Below, in pieces: positions 45,284 through 54,478 of a DNA stretch of 64,000 nucleotides. The position numbers and the translations under genes are program-made. Every line of letters starts with the position of its first letter. Position 1 is the first letter of the stretch. The notes under the pieces were generated by a model that had not been told where the DNA came from, did no database searches, and worked only from the letters and a program-made list of their open reading frames with translations. Source of the DNA: Acidobacteriota bacterium (GTDB lineage: Bacteria; Acidobacteriota; Terriglobia; Terriglobales; Acidobacteriaceae); assembly GCA_003225055.1 (NCBI GenBank), contig QIAU01000154.1, forward strand, positions 20,586 through 84,585, in the 5' to 3' direction.

Positions 45284-45568
45284 CTATCAAAAAATGATGC
45301 CCAAAAATTAACGAGCGTCCCAGACTCTTTCGAGTCACAGGACGCCCGGGCAGCCCTCCCCCAGAACTGCTCAAGAAGGAGAGTAGACGAATGGGCTAGC
45401 CTTTGAGAATGGCACGTAGGTGCCAAAACGAGCCCACCAACGTGCTACTCAGAATTGGTGCAGGTTTTGGCCGCTTCTTGCTACTCCTCCGGGGCATTGC
45501 GGTCAGTTCCAGGTGGATTCAAAAGGCACGGAGCGGCTGGGCTGGCAGCCGCCCCCAGGTAGCGAGTC

Positions 45569-46288
45569 TTATCGCTGAAAAACGAAGTGGTCGCGCCGGT
45601 TCTGTTGCCAGCATTGTTCGTCGTCCTGGCTGCAGAACGGCTTTTCCTTGCCGTAACTGATGGTTTTGATGCGATCCGCGCTGACACCCTGCTGTTCCAG
45701 CGCGTTTTTTACGGTGTCGGCACGGCTCGCGCCTAAAGCCAGGTTGTATTCTTCCGAGCCACGATCGTCACAGTGGCCTTCAATCACGACTCTCACGTTG
45801 GGATGCTGAGCCAGGAAGGCGGCGTCGTTCCGGGTGACCGGTGCTTCGTCGGCTCGAAGGTTATAGCGATCGTAGTCAAAGAACACATCCTTGATGTTTT
45901 TGGAAAACAGGTCTGCGTCGTTCGGCGAGTGGGTCTTGGCGGCGGTCGGGTTTACGGTCACACGGGCCGTTGCATCCTGGGTTCCGCCTGGGCCTTTCGC
46001 CACCAGAGTGTAGGTGGTGGAGACTTGTGGCGTGAGTCGGCGTGAACCGGATGCGGGAAGCGCGCCCACTCCCGCTATGGTGATATCGGTGGCATTGCTG
46101 GTGCTCCAGATTAGTTCTGTGGGTTGACCTTGCTGCACCATGCTGGGGTTGGCCGCCAACGTGGCGCTAGGCGCAACCGGGGCGGGCGGCGGAGGCGGAA
46201 CGGCCTTGGCCACCTTCTTACTGCAGGCAACCGAAAAGAACATGGCGACGACCATCAGCGTAAACAGCTCAAATCTCAGTTTTGACAC
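45569..46288 (-). CDS. pal: Peptidoglycan-associated lipoprotein (OmpA/Pal)
   Basis: A 239-residue lipoprotein. Signal and lipobox: MFFSVAC with Cys near 19. A proline linker and an Ig-like segment (about 35-110, TELIWSTSNATDITI) are extra to classical Pal. The OmpA-like domain (about 130-235) shows VFFDYDRYNLR, EGHCDDRGSEEYNLALG and RADTVKNAL, with the Asp and Arg that bind diaminopimelate. GTG 46288 has GAGGAGG five bases upstream; the frame open to 46630 lacks a signal. No tolB/tolQ neighbours in the window. Confidence 0.85.
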   Translation of the reverse strand: MSKLRFELFTLMVVAMFFSVACSKKVAKAVPPPPPAPVAPSATLAANPSMVQQGQPTELIWSTSNATDITIAGVGALPASGSRRLTPQVSTTYTLVAKGPGGTQDATARVTVNPTAAKTHSPNDADLFSKNIKDVFFDYDRYNLRADEAPVTRNDAAFLAQHPNVRVVIEGHCDDRGSEEYNLALGASRADTVKNALEQQGVSADRIKTISYGKEKPFCSQDDEQCWQQNRRDHFVFQR

Positions 46289-46418
46289 ATGATCCTCCTC
46301 TTTTTTGGTAAGCAAAAGTGCGGGGGCCTGAAACATTTCCTGGAGGCGCTTGCATCGAGGGCGCAGGAACCAGCGGGCGCCGGCAGGAAGGTAACGATCA
46401 ATCAGGGGGCTAGCAGGA

Positions 46419-46712
46419 TCAGCAGCGAAGTATCGTCTCGTACCCGGGCGGGAAGAACGACGGAATGGCGAAATCCTTAAGATCCACCAACAGGAAGAGG
46501 AAAAGCCAAGAAACGAGCGCGTATCCGAGCCGCCCAAGGGCAGCTGCGGCGATCGCCCAGCGCAAGCAGGTTCCGGCGCGCAGCGAACTAAGCGCGGTGA
46601 CCGGACCATGCACGGCGGAGTAGGGACCACGGGCGACCGGAAACAGGAAAAGCCCGAGGATCGAGGCTACCGCGAGAATGGCCAGCCAGTTCGCCAATGG
46701 TTGGAAACCCAT
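46419..46712 (-). CDS. Small membrane protein of unknown function
   Basis: 97 residues with three hydrophobic stretches (LANWLAILAVASILGLFLFPV, LRWAIAAAALG, LVSWLFLFLLV) and a polar loop PYSAVHGPVTAL. I do not recognise a named family, though the look is familiar from Acidobacteriota. TATAAT (46739-46734 on the minus strand) lies about 20 bp before the ATG; no good -35 was found. Confidence 0.6.
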   Translation of the reverse strand: MGFQPLANWLAILAVASILGLFLFPVARGPYSAVHGPVTALSSLRAGTCLRWAIAAAALGRLGYALVSWLFLFLLVDLKDFAIPSFFPPGYETILRC

Positions 46713-46981
46713 GGTGGAATTCGCTGGAGAGATTATATCGAGCTACGATATAAATGATGCCAGTAGCCCCAGCCAGAGTTGCTCACTTCGGTTCACGTCC
46801 TCAGATGCCACACGTCTAGTAGCTTTAAGTAAGAACGCGGACCGGCGCGAATGACCACAAAGTAACCGGAGGGGCGTTAACCAGAGGGTGACTTGTCCGG
46901 ATGGCCAATGCCCACACACGGACCCTAGCGGGTCGACCTGCGTAACTTGTCGGTTCGATAGCCTGAAAGTAACCTTGCTCC

Positions 46982-48310
46982 ATGCTCCCGCGCGCCTTGC
47001 TTTTCTCGTCGGATGAGCAGACAAGCAGTCTGCTGACACGGGCTCTGGCCGAGCTCGCCATCCAGGTCGAAAACTGCCCTGACATCTTTGCCGCGGTCGA
47101 GAAGCTGACGACGCGCAATTATCAGATCATCATCGCGGATTGGGCGCAGACGGTCGAAGCCGGCTTCTTTTTGAAGGCTGCCCGCGAGCTGGTGTTTTCG
47201 CAGTCGACATTTACCCTGGCGGTGGTTCGCGAAAAGGATACGGCGGCCGCGTTTCAAACCGGCGTGAACGCGATTCTGGCCAAGCCGATTAACGCTGAGC
47301 AGGCCAAAAATACGTTTCTGGCGGCGCTGAACCGAATCTCTGGGGCGCCGGACGCGGGGGAACAAGAGTTGCCTGCCCATGCGCACCAGGACCTCGAACC
47401 TGCGCCGCTCCCTGAACCATCCTTGCAGGCAGTGCCGGCTAAGCTGCCTCCGGAGGCTCCAAGCCGCGAGCAATATACCTTCGAAGACGTTCGTCTCCCC
47501 CGCAGACCGCTCTCGTTCGCCGGATACGTGCACCCGTCCCACTCGAAGCACCTGGGGCGGCGACTTGTCCGGGTGGGACTGGTGGCGGCAGTTGCTGCTA
47601 TCGCACTCGGCGGCTGGAAACTAGGCTATGACACGGGAACGATTCGACGTGTCGCCGGTTCTATCGTCAAGGCCGCAGATGCGAAACAAGTTCTCGCCGT
47701 ACCCAAGCCTGCGACTACCCAGCCTCCGGCCGCGATGGCCGAACAGGAAGCTGTAACCGCTGCCTACGGATTCGACGATTACGGGATCGAGAACAAGCCT
47801 ATTTCGCGGGCTCAAATCCGGGTTCGACCAGTCTTCCCCTTTCCCCAGAACACGAAGACGAGACCGGCGGTCCATCCACCCAGTGAATCAATGGAAGCAA
47901 CCGTCGCCCTGGCGACCAATGTAAATCCTGAAATTCCCGACAGCCTGTTGGTTCCGGTTCCAACCATGGTGGCTCGCACGGTGGATCCCAAATCACGTGC
48001 TGCCGACAACCCATGGACACTGGGCCCCTTGGAGCTGCCGGAAGAAATCTCGCGTCACTTCGTGTTACACCGGGTTTTGCCGCTCTATCCGGCAAAGGCT
48101 CTGGAAGCCGGCCTACAGGGAGCAGTGGTTTTGCGGGCGTGGGTGGGCCAGGACGGAAGCATTCGTGATCTGAAGTTGGTCCGCGGTTACCTGGCGTTGG
48201 GCGAGGCCGCGTTCCAGGCAGTAAAGCAGTGGCGCTACCAGCCTTACCGGCTGAATGGCGAAATCGTCGAAATCGAGACCTTCATCACCGTCGACTTTCA
48301 ACGGCCCTGA
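46982..48310 (+). CDS. Receiver-like domain fused to a TonB C-terminal domain
   Basis: A 442-residue fusion. Residues 1-120 look like a response-regulator receiver: RALLFSSDEQ supplies the acidic pair, IIIADW the candidate phospho-aspartate and ILAKPI the conserved lysine. A spacer, one membrane helix (about 192-212, LVRVGLVAAVAAIALGGW), a proline-rich periplasmic linker and a TonB C-terminal domain (about 355-440; LPLYPAKALEAGLQGAVVL, AVKQWRYQPYRLNGE) follow. A cytoplasmic signal input for a periplasmic TonB-type output is unusual. No kinase gene is adjacent. Confidence 0.75.
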   Translation: MLPRALLFSSDEQTSSLLTRALAELAIQVENCPDIFAAVEKLTTRNYQIIIADWAQTVEAGFFLKAARELVFSQSTFTLAVVREKDTAAAFQTGVNAILAKPINAEQAKNTFLAALNRISGAPDAGEQELPAHAHQDLEPAPLPEPSLQAVPAKLPPEAPSREQYTFEDVRLPRRPLSFAGYVHPSHSKHLGRRLVRVGLVAAVAAIALGGWKLGYDTGTIRRVAGSIVKAADAKQVLAVPKPATTQPPAAMAEQEAVTAAYGFDDYGIENKPISRAQIRVRPVFPFPQNTKTRPAVHPPSESMEATVALATNVNPEIPDSLLVPVPTMVARTVDPKSRAADNPWTLGPLELPEEISRHFVLHRVLPLYPAKALEAGLQGAVVLRAWVGQDGSIRDLKLVRGYLALGEAAFQAVKQWRYQPYRLNGEIVEIETFITVDFQRP

Positions 48311-48906
48311 AGAGCCCTCCTCGGTTTTGGAAGTCACGGCAGGTTCGAATCCGAAAGTCGCGTGACCGGGTGAAACTGCTGGAACGGTTCTGGCGCTGGT
48401 CCGCCTCGAGAATGGGCGGAATATCCGGGCGCGGCTGCACTCAGGTCTCAAAAACCGGAGGCCTTTTAAGTCTCAGCAAGCCGTTGGAGGAGTCGACTAA
48501 AATAGAGGTGATTTTTCACGCGGGCTCGACCACGGTGCGCAGCCCCGCCCCGCTGCTTTTCCCATCTGAGCAACTAAGGGATATCTTCAACCTTTCCGTT
48601 TCACAGATCTGGCAGGCGAAGAGCGCGAAAAGCTGGAACGCAATCTGAAATCGTTTGGGGAGGGCGGCAATGCCGAGTCCCGAGCGGTGAGGGAAGGAAC
48701 CGGCTAGCTGTTCTCTTCCCTTCTAAGGAGAAGCGGCAAGCCAGGTCTCTCTACCATGACTTTGGAAGCCCTGGATTCCAGACCGGAACCTGTCATTTCT
48801 GAGTCATTTCTGCGGCTTTCTTGTCAATGTGAGCAGGCGGGAATATCATGCCGCGTGTTCGTTTCAGGATGCCTGCTTTGGCCGCAAACTGGGGAGGAGG
48901 TCCGAG
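48311..48906. other. Long intergenic region before the ABC operon
   Basis: 596 bp without a gene I can support. A 20-odd codon stretch near 48610 reads FTDLAGEEREKLERNLKSF without a start and may be debris. No tRNA or riboswitch recognised. The operon promoter should lie here. Confidence 0.4.
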
Positions 48907-50157
48907 ATGCCAGGAACCCATCGAGTTCGCCAGATGTGGATTTCGGCAGTCGCCGTCGCTTTAGTCGTGTCGTTCTCCTTGAGTTGCAGCCGCAATAAAG
49001 CGGCGGAAAGTTCGATCAAAGTTGGCGTGGTATTGCCGATTACGGGGAGAGAAGCCAAGCCCGGACAGTACCAGCGCGAAGGAATCGACCTGGCCATCAG
49101 GCAAATCAACCAGGACGGCGGCGTGATGGTTAAAGAACTCGGCCAGAAGCTGCCTATCCAGGAAGTCTTCTATGACGACAGCTCGGATCAGGCCAAGTCG
49201 GCGTCTCTGGCCGAACGCGCCATGAGTTCCGATGGCGTGATCGCCGTGCTGGGGGCTTACTCGACGGCGCTGGGCGAAGCTGAATCGGTGATGCCGGACC
49301 GCTATCAGACCCCATGGATCTCGACCGGGGCGGCGGCTACCACGATCTTTAACCATGGCTACCAGTACACGTTTGGCACCCTGAGCCCGACTAATCTTCT
49401 GGGGTCGACCACGGCGGAATACCTTGGTTCTCTCGTCGACCAGGGCAAGCTGAAGAAGGGGCTGAAGATCGCCATGACGCTGGAAAATACGGACCACGGC
49501 GTTGATTACGGCAGGGGCATCAAACAGTGGATTCAGGATCACCCCGGGTATTTCAACGTCGTGTTCAGTGAGAATTTTGATCTCGGCTCGCCGGATTTTT
49601 CCGGGCTACTGCAAAAAGTGAAGGGCGCGCGGGCTGACATCTTTCTGGCCGACGCCCACTTGCAGGACTACATCACCATGCACCGCCAGTATCTGCAGAG
49701 CGGCCTCGCTCACCAGATGATCAGCTATGGGGCACGCGGTCCGGAAGCCGATGCCCGCAAGGCCATGGGAGACGGCGTGGACTATATTTTCGCGGGCATC
49801 TGGTGGTCCAAGAACCTGCCTTATCCGCAGGTGAAAAAATTCAATGAAGACTACAAGGCTTTCGCGGGACATGAGCCTGATTCCTGGTACCCGGCGCCCG
49901 CCTACGATGCGGTGCGGGCGCTGGCCACCGCTATTGAAAGTGCCGGCACGTTAAATAAGACGGCGATTCGGGACGCGCTGAAGAACGTGGACTTAAAAGA
50001 CTCGCTGCTTCCGGGACAGGAGCTCAAGTTCGGAGCCAATGGTCAAATCAATACCCCGTTCGTAATCGTCGAGAACAAACCCGGCGGCAAGGTTGACATC
50101 GTATATCCCAAGGATGCTGCGACGGGAGAATCCATCGCCCCCATTCCGAAGCACTAA
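48907..50157 (+). CDS. Branched-chain amino-acid-type ABC substrate-binding lipoprotein
   Basis: A 416-residue periplasmic-binding protein of the LivJ/LivK type. Lipobox SFSLSC near residue 28 anchors it. Mature protein: IKVGVVLPITGREAKPGQ, AIRQINQDGGVM, IAVLGAYSTALGEA and FVIVENKPGGKVDIVYPKD. Ligand may be amino acids, amides or related solutes. The frame opens at 48829, but ATG 48907 follows GGAGGAGGTCCGAG and starts the signal. First gene of the five-gene liv-type operon, with 8 bp to the permease. Confidence 0.9.
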   Translation: MPGTHRVRQMWISAVAVALVVSFSLSCSRNKAAESSIKVGVVLPITGREAKPGQYQREGIDLAIRQINQDGGVMVKELGQKLPIQEVFYDDSSDQAKSASLAERAMSSDGVIAVLGAYSTALGEAESVMPDRYQTPWISTGAAATTIFNHGYQYTFGTLSPTNLLGSTTAEYLGSLVDQGKLKKGLKIAMTLENTDHGVDYGRGIKQWIQDHPGYFNVVFSENFDLGSPDFSGLLQKVKGARADIFLADAHLQDYITMHRQYLQSGLAHQMISYGARGPEADARKAMGDGVDYIFAGIWWSKNLPYPQVKKFNEDYKAFAGHEPDSWYPAPAYDAVRALATAIESAGTLNKTAIRDALKNVDLKDSLLPGQELKFGANGQINTPFVIVENKPGGKVDIVYPKDAATGESIAPIPKH

Positions 50158-50165
50158 CGCTTCTC

Positions 50166-51059
50166 ATGACCCTGGTTGATTTCACGAGCCTGATGGTTTC
50201 GGCCCTGCTGCTGGCCGGAATCTATGCCGTCATGTCGGTGGGCATGACCGTGATTTATGGCGTCATGAAGATCGTCAATCTGGCGCACGCCGGGTTCATG
50301 ATGCTGGGGGCTTATCTCGCGCTCGAGTTGTTCGAGCGCTTCCAGATTGACCCCATCCTGGCTGCGTTTTTGACGTTCCCCGTCATGTTTCTTCTCGGAG
50401 GAGCGGTGCATTGGGTTCTTGTGCGCAGGCTGCCGCACGCCGACGAGCCGACTCTCCCTTCCCTGCTGTTGATGTTTGGGCTGTGGCTGGTGCTGCAGAA
50501 CCTGGGATACCTGATCTGGGGAAATACCGATCGCTCGATCTTCACTCCCCGAACGCTTTCCGTCGTGAATGTGGGGCCAATCGCAATTTCCACCTTGCGC
50601 CTGGTCGTATTCATCGCGGCTCTGGTTTGCCTGGGATTACTCGAAGCCTGGCTTCATTACACCTGGTTCGGCCGTTCGGTGCGAGCGCTGATCCAGAACC
50701 GCTATGCCGCGCTCATTACGGGTGTCCATGAAGACAGAACGGCCGGCATCGCTTTCGGATTAGGCATCGGGTTTGCAGGACTGGCGGGCGGTTTGCTCGG
50801 AAGTTTGTATTCCTTTGATCCCGACTTCGGCCGCGCGTTTCTAATCCGGGCGTTTGTGATCATTGTGCTGGGCGGGTTGGATTCCATTTCGGGCGTCGCC
50901 ATCGGCGCCCTGGTCCTCGCCTTGGTGGAAACCTTCAGCATCATTTTCGTTCCTGCCGGATATCAACTGGCCATTTCCTTCGCCCTGCTGGCGCTGGTTC
51001 TGATTGTGCTGCCGGGCGGAATAGCCAGCCTGCTGGCGAAAGCGCGTCGGCTCGCATGA
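50166..51059 (+). CDS. Branched-chain amino-acid ABC permease (LivH-type)
   Basis: A 297-residue inner-membrane permease with about eight helices (LLLAGIYAVMSVGMTVIYGVMK, LAHAGFMMLGAYLAL). The cytoplasmic coupling loop is RTAGIAFGLGIGFAGLAGGLLG. Pairs with the LivM-type protein to form the channel. Its stop overlaps the next start as ATGA, and the spacing to the binding-protein gene is tight, so it is operonic. Confidence 0.9.
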   Translation: MTLVDFTSLMVSALLLAGIYAVMSVGMTVIYGVMKIVNLAHAGFMMLGAYLALELFERFQIDPILAAFLTFPVMFLLGGAVHWVLVRRLPHADEPTLPSLLLMFGLWLVLQNLGYLIWGNTDRSIFTPRTLSVVNVGPIAISTLRLVVFIAALVCLGLLEAWLHYTWFGRSVRALIQNRYAALITGVHEDRTAGIAFGLGIGFAGLAGGLLGSLYSFDPDFGRAFLIRAFVIIVLGGLDSISGVAIGALVLALVETFSIIFVPAGYQLAISFALLALVLIVLPGGIASLLAKARRLA

Positions 51060-52021
51060 ATGCCTCTTCAGTGGTTATCGCGGCACAACGGGTAGCCAGG
51101 TGGCGCAGCGCTCCTTTGCCGTGGCTTTTATTGGCGGCCCTGGCGGCCTTACCTCTTTTATCTCCCAGTCCGAATTTCGTTCGCTTGTTGTTCACGACTT
51201 TTCTTTGGGTCACGACCAGCATGGCCTGGAACCTCGTCGGCGGATTCGCGGGACAGGTTTCGTTTGGTTTCGCGGTGTTTTACGGAATGGGCGCGTATAC
51301 AACTGCCCTGCTGATGAACACCGGCGTCGATCCCGTGCCGGCATTCGCAGCCTCCGCCCTATCCGCCGCGCTCGTTTCCCTCGTGGTTGGCGTACCGGCA
51401 TTTCGGCTTCGCGGTCCGTATTTTGCGATTGCAACCATCGGAATCAGCGAAGCCGTGCGGGTGGTGATGACCAACCTGAGTTTCACCGGAGGAGCCAGTG
51501 GCTACCGTATCGTCGAACACCGGCCGTTTCATCAACTGGAGCACTACTACTCCGCACTGTTATTGGCGGCGCTGGCGTTTGTCATCTCCGCGTTAATCGC
51601 ACACGCCAAGTTCGGTCTCGGTCTCCAGGCAATTCGGCAGGACGAAGATGCCGCCGCGGATCTCGGCGTCAATCCCTACCCTTACAAACTGGCCGTGCAT
51701 GCGCTGGCTGCTGCCCTGACTGGCGTGGCCGGAGGCGTCTTTGCCCGGTACGCGGCGTTCATTCATCCCGCGGGTGTGTTCGGGTTTCATACCAGTGTGC
51801 ACATCCTACTGATGCCCGTGATCGGCGGTATCGGAACGGTCTGGGGGCCTGTGCTGGGCGGATTTGTGTTCGGCATCGTCGAAGAGGAGATTGTGGCTTC
51901 CTTCCCCCAAGTCCATCTTCTGATCTACGGGTCGCTGCTCATCCTGATTATTCTGTTCGAGCCGGGCGGCATCTTGGGTGGATTGGGCAAATTGTTCAGG
52001 AGATTCCGTGGAAGACGCTGA
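51056..52021 (+). CDS. Branched-chain amino-acid ABC permease (LivM-type)
   Basis: A 321-residue permease with about nine to ten helices. WNLVGGFAGQVSFGFAVFYGMGAY is the family start; YFAIATIGISEAVRVV and AIRQDEDAAADLGVNPYPYK are typical coupling segments. Overlaps the LivH-type gene by four bases and the ATPase gene by fourteen. Confidence 0.9.
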   Translation: MNASSVVIAAQRVARWRSAPLPWLLLAALAALPLLSPSPNFVRLLFTTFLWVTTSMAWNLVGGFAGQVSFGFAVFYGMGAYTTALLMNTGVDPVPAFAASALSAALVSLVVGVPAFRLRGPYFAIATIGISEAVRVVMTNLSFTGGASGYRIVEHRPFHQLEHYYSALLLAALAFVISALIAHAKFGLGLQAIRQDEDAAADLGVNPYPYKLAVHALAAALTGVAGGVFARYAAFIHPAGVFGFHTSVHILLMPVIGGIGTVWGPVLGGFVFGIVEEEIVASFPQVHLLIYGSLLILIILFEPGGILGGLGKLFRRFRGRR

Positions 52022-52757
52022 CCCGATTCTCGAAGTCGACAAGGTCACCCGATACTTTGGAGGTCTCGCCGCCGTCAAAGACGTGAGCTTTAAGGTCCGC
52101 CAGGGACAGATTTTCGGCTTCATGGGACCGAACGGCGCCGGCAAAACGACTCTGTTCAGCATGATTGCGGGAGCGCTGAAACCGAGCTCCGGAAAAATCC
52201 GCAGCCGCGGGCGCGACATCACCGGCGCGCCGGCCTTTAAGCTGATCAAACTGGGGATTGCGCGAACCCACCAGATCGTGCGGCCTTTTCGCGAAATGAC
52301 GGTGCTGGAGAACGTGCAAGTGGCCGTGCACTTTGGCAAACAGGCTGTTACCGGTCGAGCTGCGGCACGGGAGCGGGCCATCGAAGCGCTCGGCTACGCA
52401 GGGATCGATCAACTGGCAAACTACCCTGCTGCCATCTTGTCGGTCGGACACCAGAAGCGGCTGGAGATCGCACGCGCTCTCGCCACCGATCCGGACCTAC
52501 TGCTCTCGGATGAGATCTGCGGTGGACTGACCCATGCGGAGACCTCAGAGATGCTCGCATTGCTGCGGAGAATCCGCGACAGCGGCACAACCGTGATGTA
52601 CGTAGAGCACGACGTGAAAGCCATCACTTCGGTGTGCGATCGGATCATGGTGCTTAACTACGGGAGAAAACTGGCGGAGGGGACTCCGGACGAGATCCAG
52701 AACGATCCTGCCGTGATTGAGGCATATCTGGGGACGCGAGCTAGGGGAAGATCGTGA
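52008..52757 (+). CDS. Branched-chain amino-acid ABC ATPase (LivG-type)
   Basis: A 249-residue ATPase. Walker A is GPNGAGKTT, the signature region is LSVGHQKRLEIARAL (degenerate LSGGQ, as often in LivG) and Walker B is LLLSDE followed by the H-loop VEHD. The frame opens at 51978, but GTG 52008 has AGGAG five bases upstream and begins the domain. Works with the LivF-type ATPase on the LivHM channel. Confidence 0.9.
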   Translation: MEDADPILEVDKVTRYFGGLAAVKDVSFKVRQGQIFGFMGPNGAGKTTLFSMIAGALKPSSGKIRSRGRDITGAPAFKLIKLGIARTHQIVRPFREMTVLENVQVAVHFGKQAVTGRAAARERAIEALGYAGIDQLANYPAAILSVGHQKRLEIARALATDPDLLLSDEICGGLTHAETSEMLALLRRIRDSGTTVMYVEHDVKAITSVCDRIMVLNYGRKLAEGTPDEIQNDPAVIEAYLGTRARGRS

Positions 52758-53482
52758 ACCATTTGTCGCCAACCCTGCTGCGGATTCAAAACCTGGAAGT
52801 CTGTTACGGTCCTGTCCAGGTGCTGTGGGGAGTGTCGCTGTCGGTAAACCAGGGACAAGTGGCGTGCCTGATCGGCTCCAACGGAGCCGGAAAAACGACT
52901 ACGCTCAATGCCGTTGCCGGTATGCTGAAGGCCAAGGCCGGGAAGATTTTTCTGAAAGAGGAAGAGCTCACAGCCCAGCCTCCACGGGAACGCGTGAAGC
53001 GGCGGATCACGCTGGTTCCCGAAGGACGTCAGCTCTGGCCCAAGATGTCAGTGGAAGAGAACCTCCTGATGGGCGCCTTCTCTCCCGGTTTTCGCAAAAA
53101 TGCCGATGCCAATCTAGCCCGCGTCTATGAGATGTTTCCGCGCCTTAAGGAACGCCGCACTCAGCTGGCGGGAACCTTGTCCGGCGGCGAGCAGCAAATG
53201 TGTGCCATCGGCCGTGGCCTCATGCCTGATCCCGAACTGCTCATGCTCGATGAGCCAACGCTCGGCCTGGCTCCTAAAGCGGTGGATGAGATTTTCGAGT
53301 TCGTGCGTAACATCCGCAGCCAAGGCGTCACGGTTTTGCTGGTGGCGCAAAACGTCAACTACGCTCTGGAATTTTCCGAATACGCTTACCTGATAGAGAC
53401 CGGAAAGATCACTCTGGAAGGACCGAGCGCTGTTTTGCTTTCGAACCAATATGTTCAAGAGGCGTACCTGGGGAGTGCCTAG
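52754..53482 (+). CDS. Branched-chain amino-acid ABC ATPase (LivF-type)
   Basis: A 242-residue ATPase with GSNGAGKTTTLNAVAG (Walker A), LSGGEQQMCAIGRGL (signature) and LLMLDEPTLGLAP (Walker B). GTG 52754 overlaps the LivG-type stop as GTGA. Last gene of the operon, ending 13 bp from the convergent GntR stop. Confidence 0.92.
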   Translation: MNHLSPTLLRIQNLEVCYGPVQVLWGVSLSVNQGQVACLIGSNGAGKTTTLNAVAGMLKAKAGKIFLKEEELTAQPPRERVKRRITLVPEGRQLWPKMSVEENLLMGAFSPGFRKNADANLARVYEMFPRLKERRTQLAGTLSGGEQQMCAIGRGLMPDPELLMLDEPTLGLAPKAVDEIFEFVRNIRSQGVTVLLVAQNVNYALEFSEYAYLIETGKITLEGPSAVLLSNQYVQEAYLGSA

Positions 53483-53495
53483 AGGCTGGGCTGGT

Positions 53496-54221
53496 TTAGG
53501 ACGCGGGTTTGGAACGCGCCGGTTGGGAGCTCTCGGAAGAAGCGCGTGAATCTTCCCGCACCTGTACAAGATGAGCGCGCATCTCCTCGCGCGCCTTCCC
53601 CGGATCCCTCTTTTCGATCGCCTCCAGGATGCGCTTGTGATGAAACTGACCCCGCTGGGGCCCGCCGACGACATTGAAAACGCGAATTCGTTGCTCACGC
53701 AACAGGGCTACAATTGAATCGAGGAGAGACAATATCAGGGGATTCGCCGCGGCCTCGGCCAGCGCCAGGTGGAAGTCCAGGTCCGCTTCAATAAAGGCCA
53801 CCGGATCTTCAAGAGAGCGATCCATCAGTGCGACCGCTTCGCGCATGCTTACGAGGTGCTGTTCTCCGGCGCGGTCCGCAGCCAGGGCGGCGATTTCCGG
53901 TTCCAGAATGTCGCGTACCTCGGCGAGATGACTGGTGCCTTCCAGTTGGCCCATCCTCATCATCAGGTCGAGCGATTGCCGGATGGCGTGGGACGTCCCG
54001 TTGGTGATAAAGGTTCCCCGGCCGGAGTAGGCCTCGACCAATCCCTTTTCGCTAAGTGCCTTAATGGCTTCCCGAACTGCCGTTCGGCTCACGCCAAATT
54101 GCTGAGCTAATTCCCGTTCCGCCGGCAACTGATCTCCGGTTTTGAGGGTACCCTTCAGAACCGATTCTTCGATCTGCTTGACAATTTGCTCGTAAAGGCG
54201 CGACCGGACGGCTTTGTGCAC
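53496..54221 (-). CDS. GntR/FadR-family (FCD) transcription regulator
   Basis: A 241-residue regulator. The winged helix (about 8-72) reads GDQLPAERELAQQFGVSRTAV and GRGTFITN. The FCD effector domain (about 90-220) has the metal/ligand residues in EVRDILEPEIAALAADRA, ADLDFHLALAEAAANPL and HHKRILEAIEKRD. It starts at GTG and lies downstream of the molybdenum hydroxylase genes on the same strand, with the liv-type operon convergent. It probably responds to a carboxylate and controls one of these units; no operator was identified with confidence. Confidence 0.88.
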   Translation of the reverse strand: MHKAVRSRLYEQIVKQIEESVLKGTLKTGDQLPAERELAQQFGVSRTAVREAIKALSEKGLVEAYSGRGTFITNGTSHAIRQSLDLMMRMGQLEGTSHLAEVRDILEPEIAALAADRAGEQHLVSMREAVALMDRSLEDPVAFIEADLDFHLALAEAAANPLILSLLDSIVALLREQRIRVFNVVGGPQRGQFHHKRILEAIEKRDPGKAREEMRAHLVQVREDSRASSESSQPARSKPAS

Positions 54222-54478
54222 TCAAGTCCCCTGTCCCCGGAGCTAACTCACTTTTGCCCGCGAAGCGAAGCGCGAGAGGCGGTCTGGCACCTATACCACG
54301 GCGCTGGATGTTTATGTCAAGTCATATCGGGTAAGGCCTTCGTAAAGTTTTTGACAGGGGGAACCTGAAAGCTGGTACAGCGGTCCGACCAAGGCAAAAG
54401 TCCGATGAGGATGGAATTTCCTGGCGGACCATCCCGGTGTTCGGAGGCGGGGTCGGAGGACTGCCTCCTCAGACGGGT

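Noticed and set aside
48340..48370. Possible tRNA T-loop (GGTTCGAATCC)
   Set aside because: No matching T-stem, anticodon arm or acceptor stem around it.
54270..54300. GntR/FCD operator before the regulator
   Set aside because: The partial palindrome at TGGCACC/GGTATA matches only about half of its arms.
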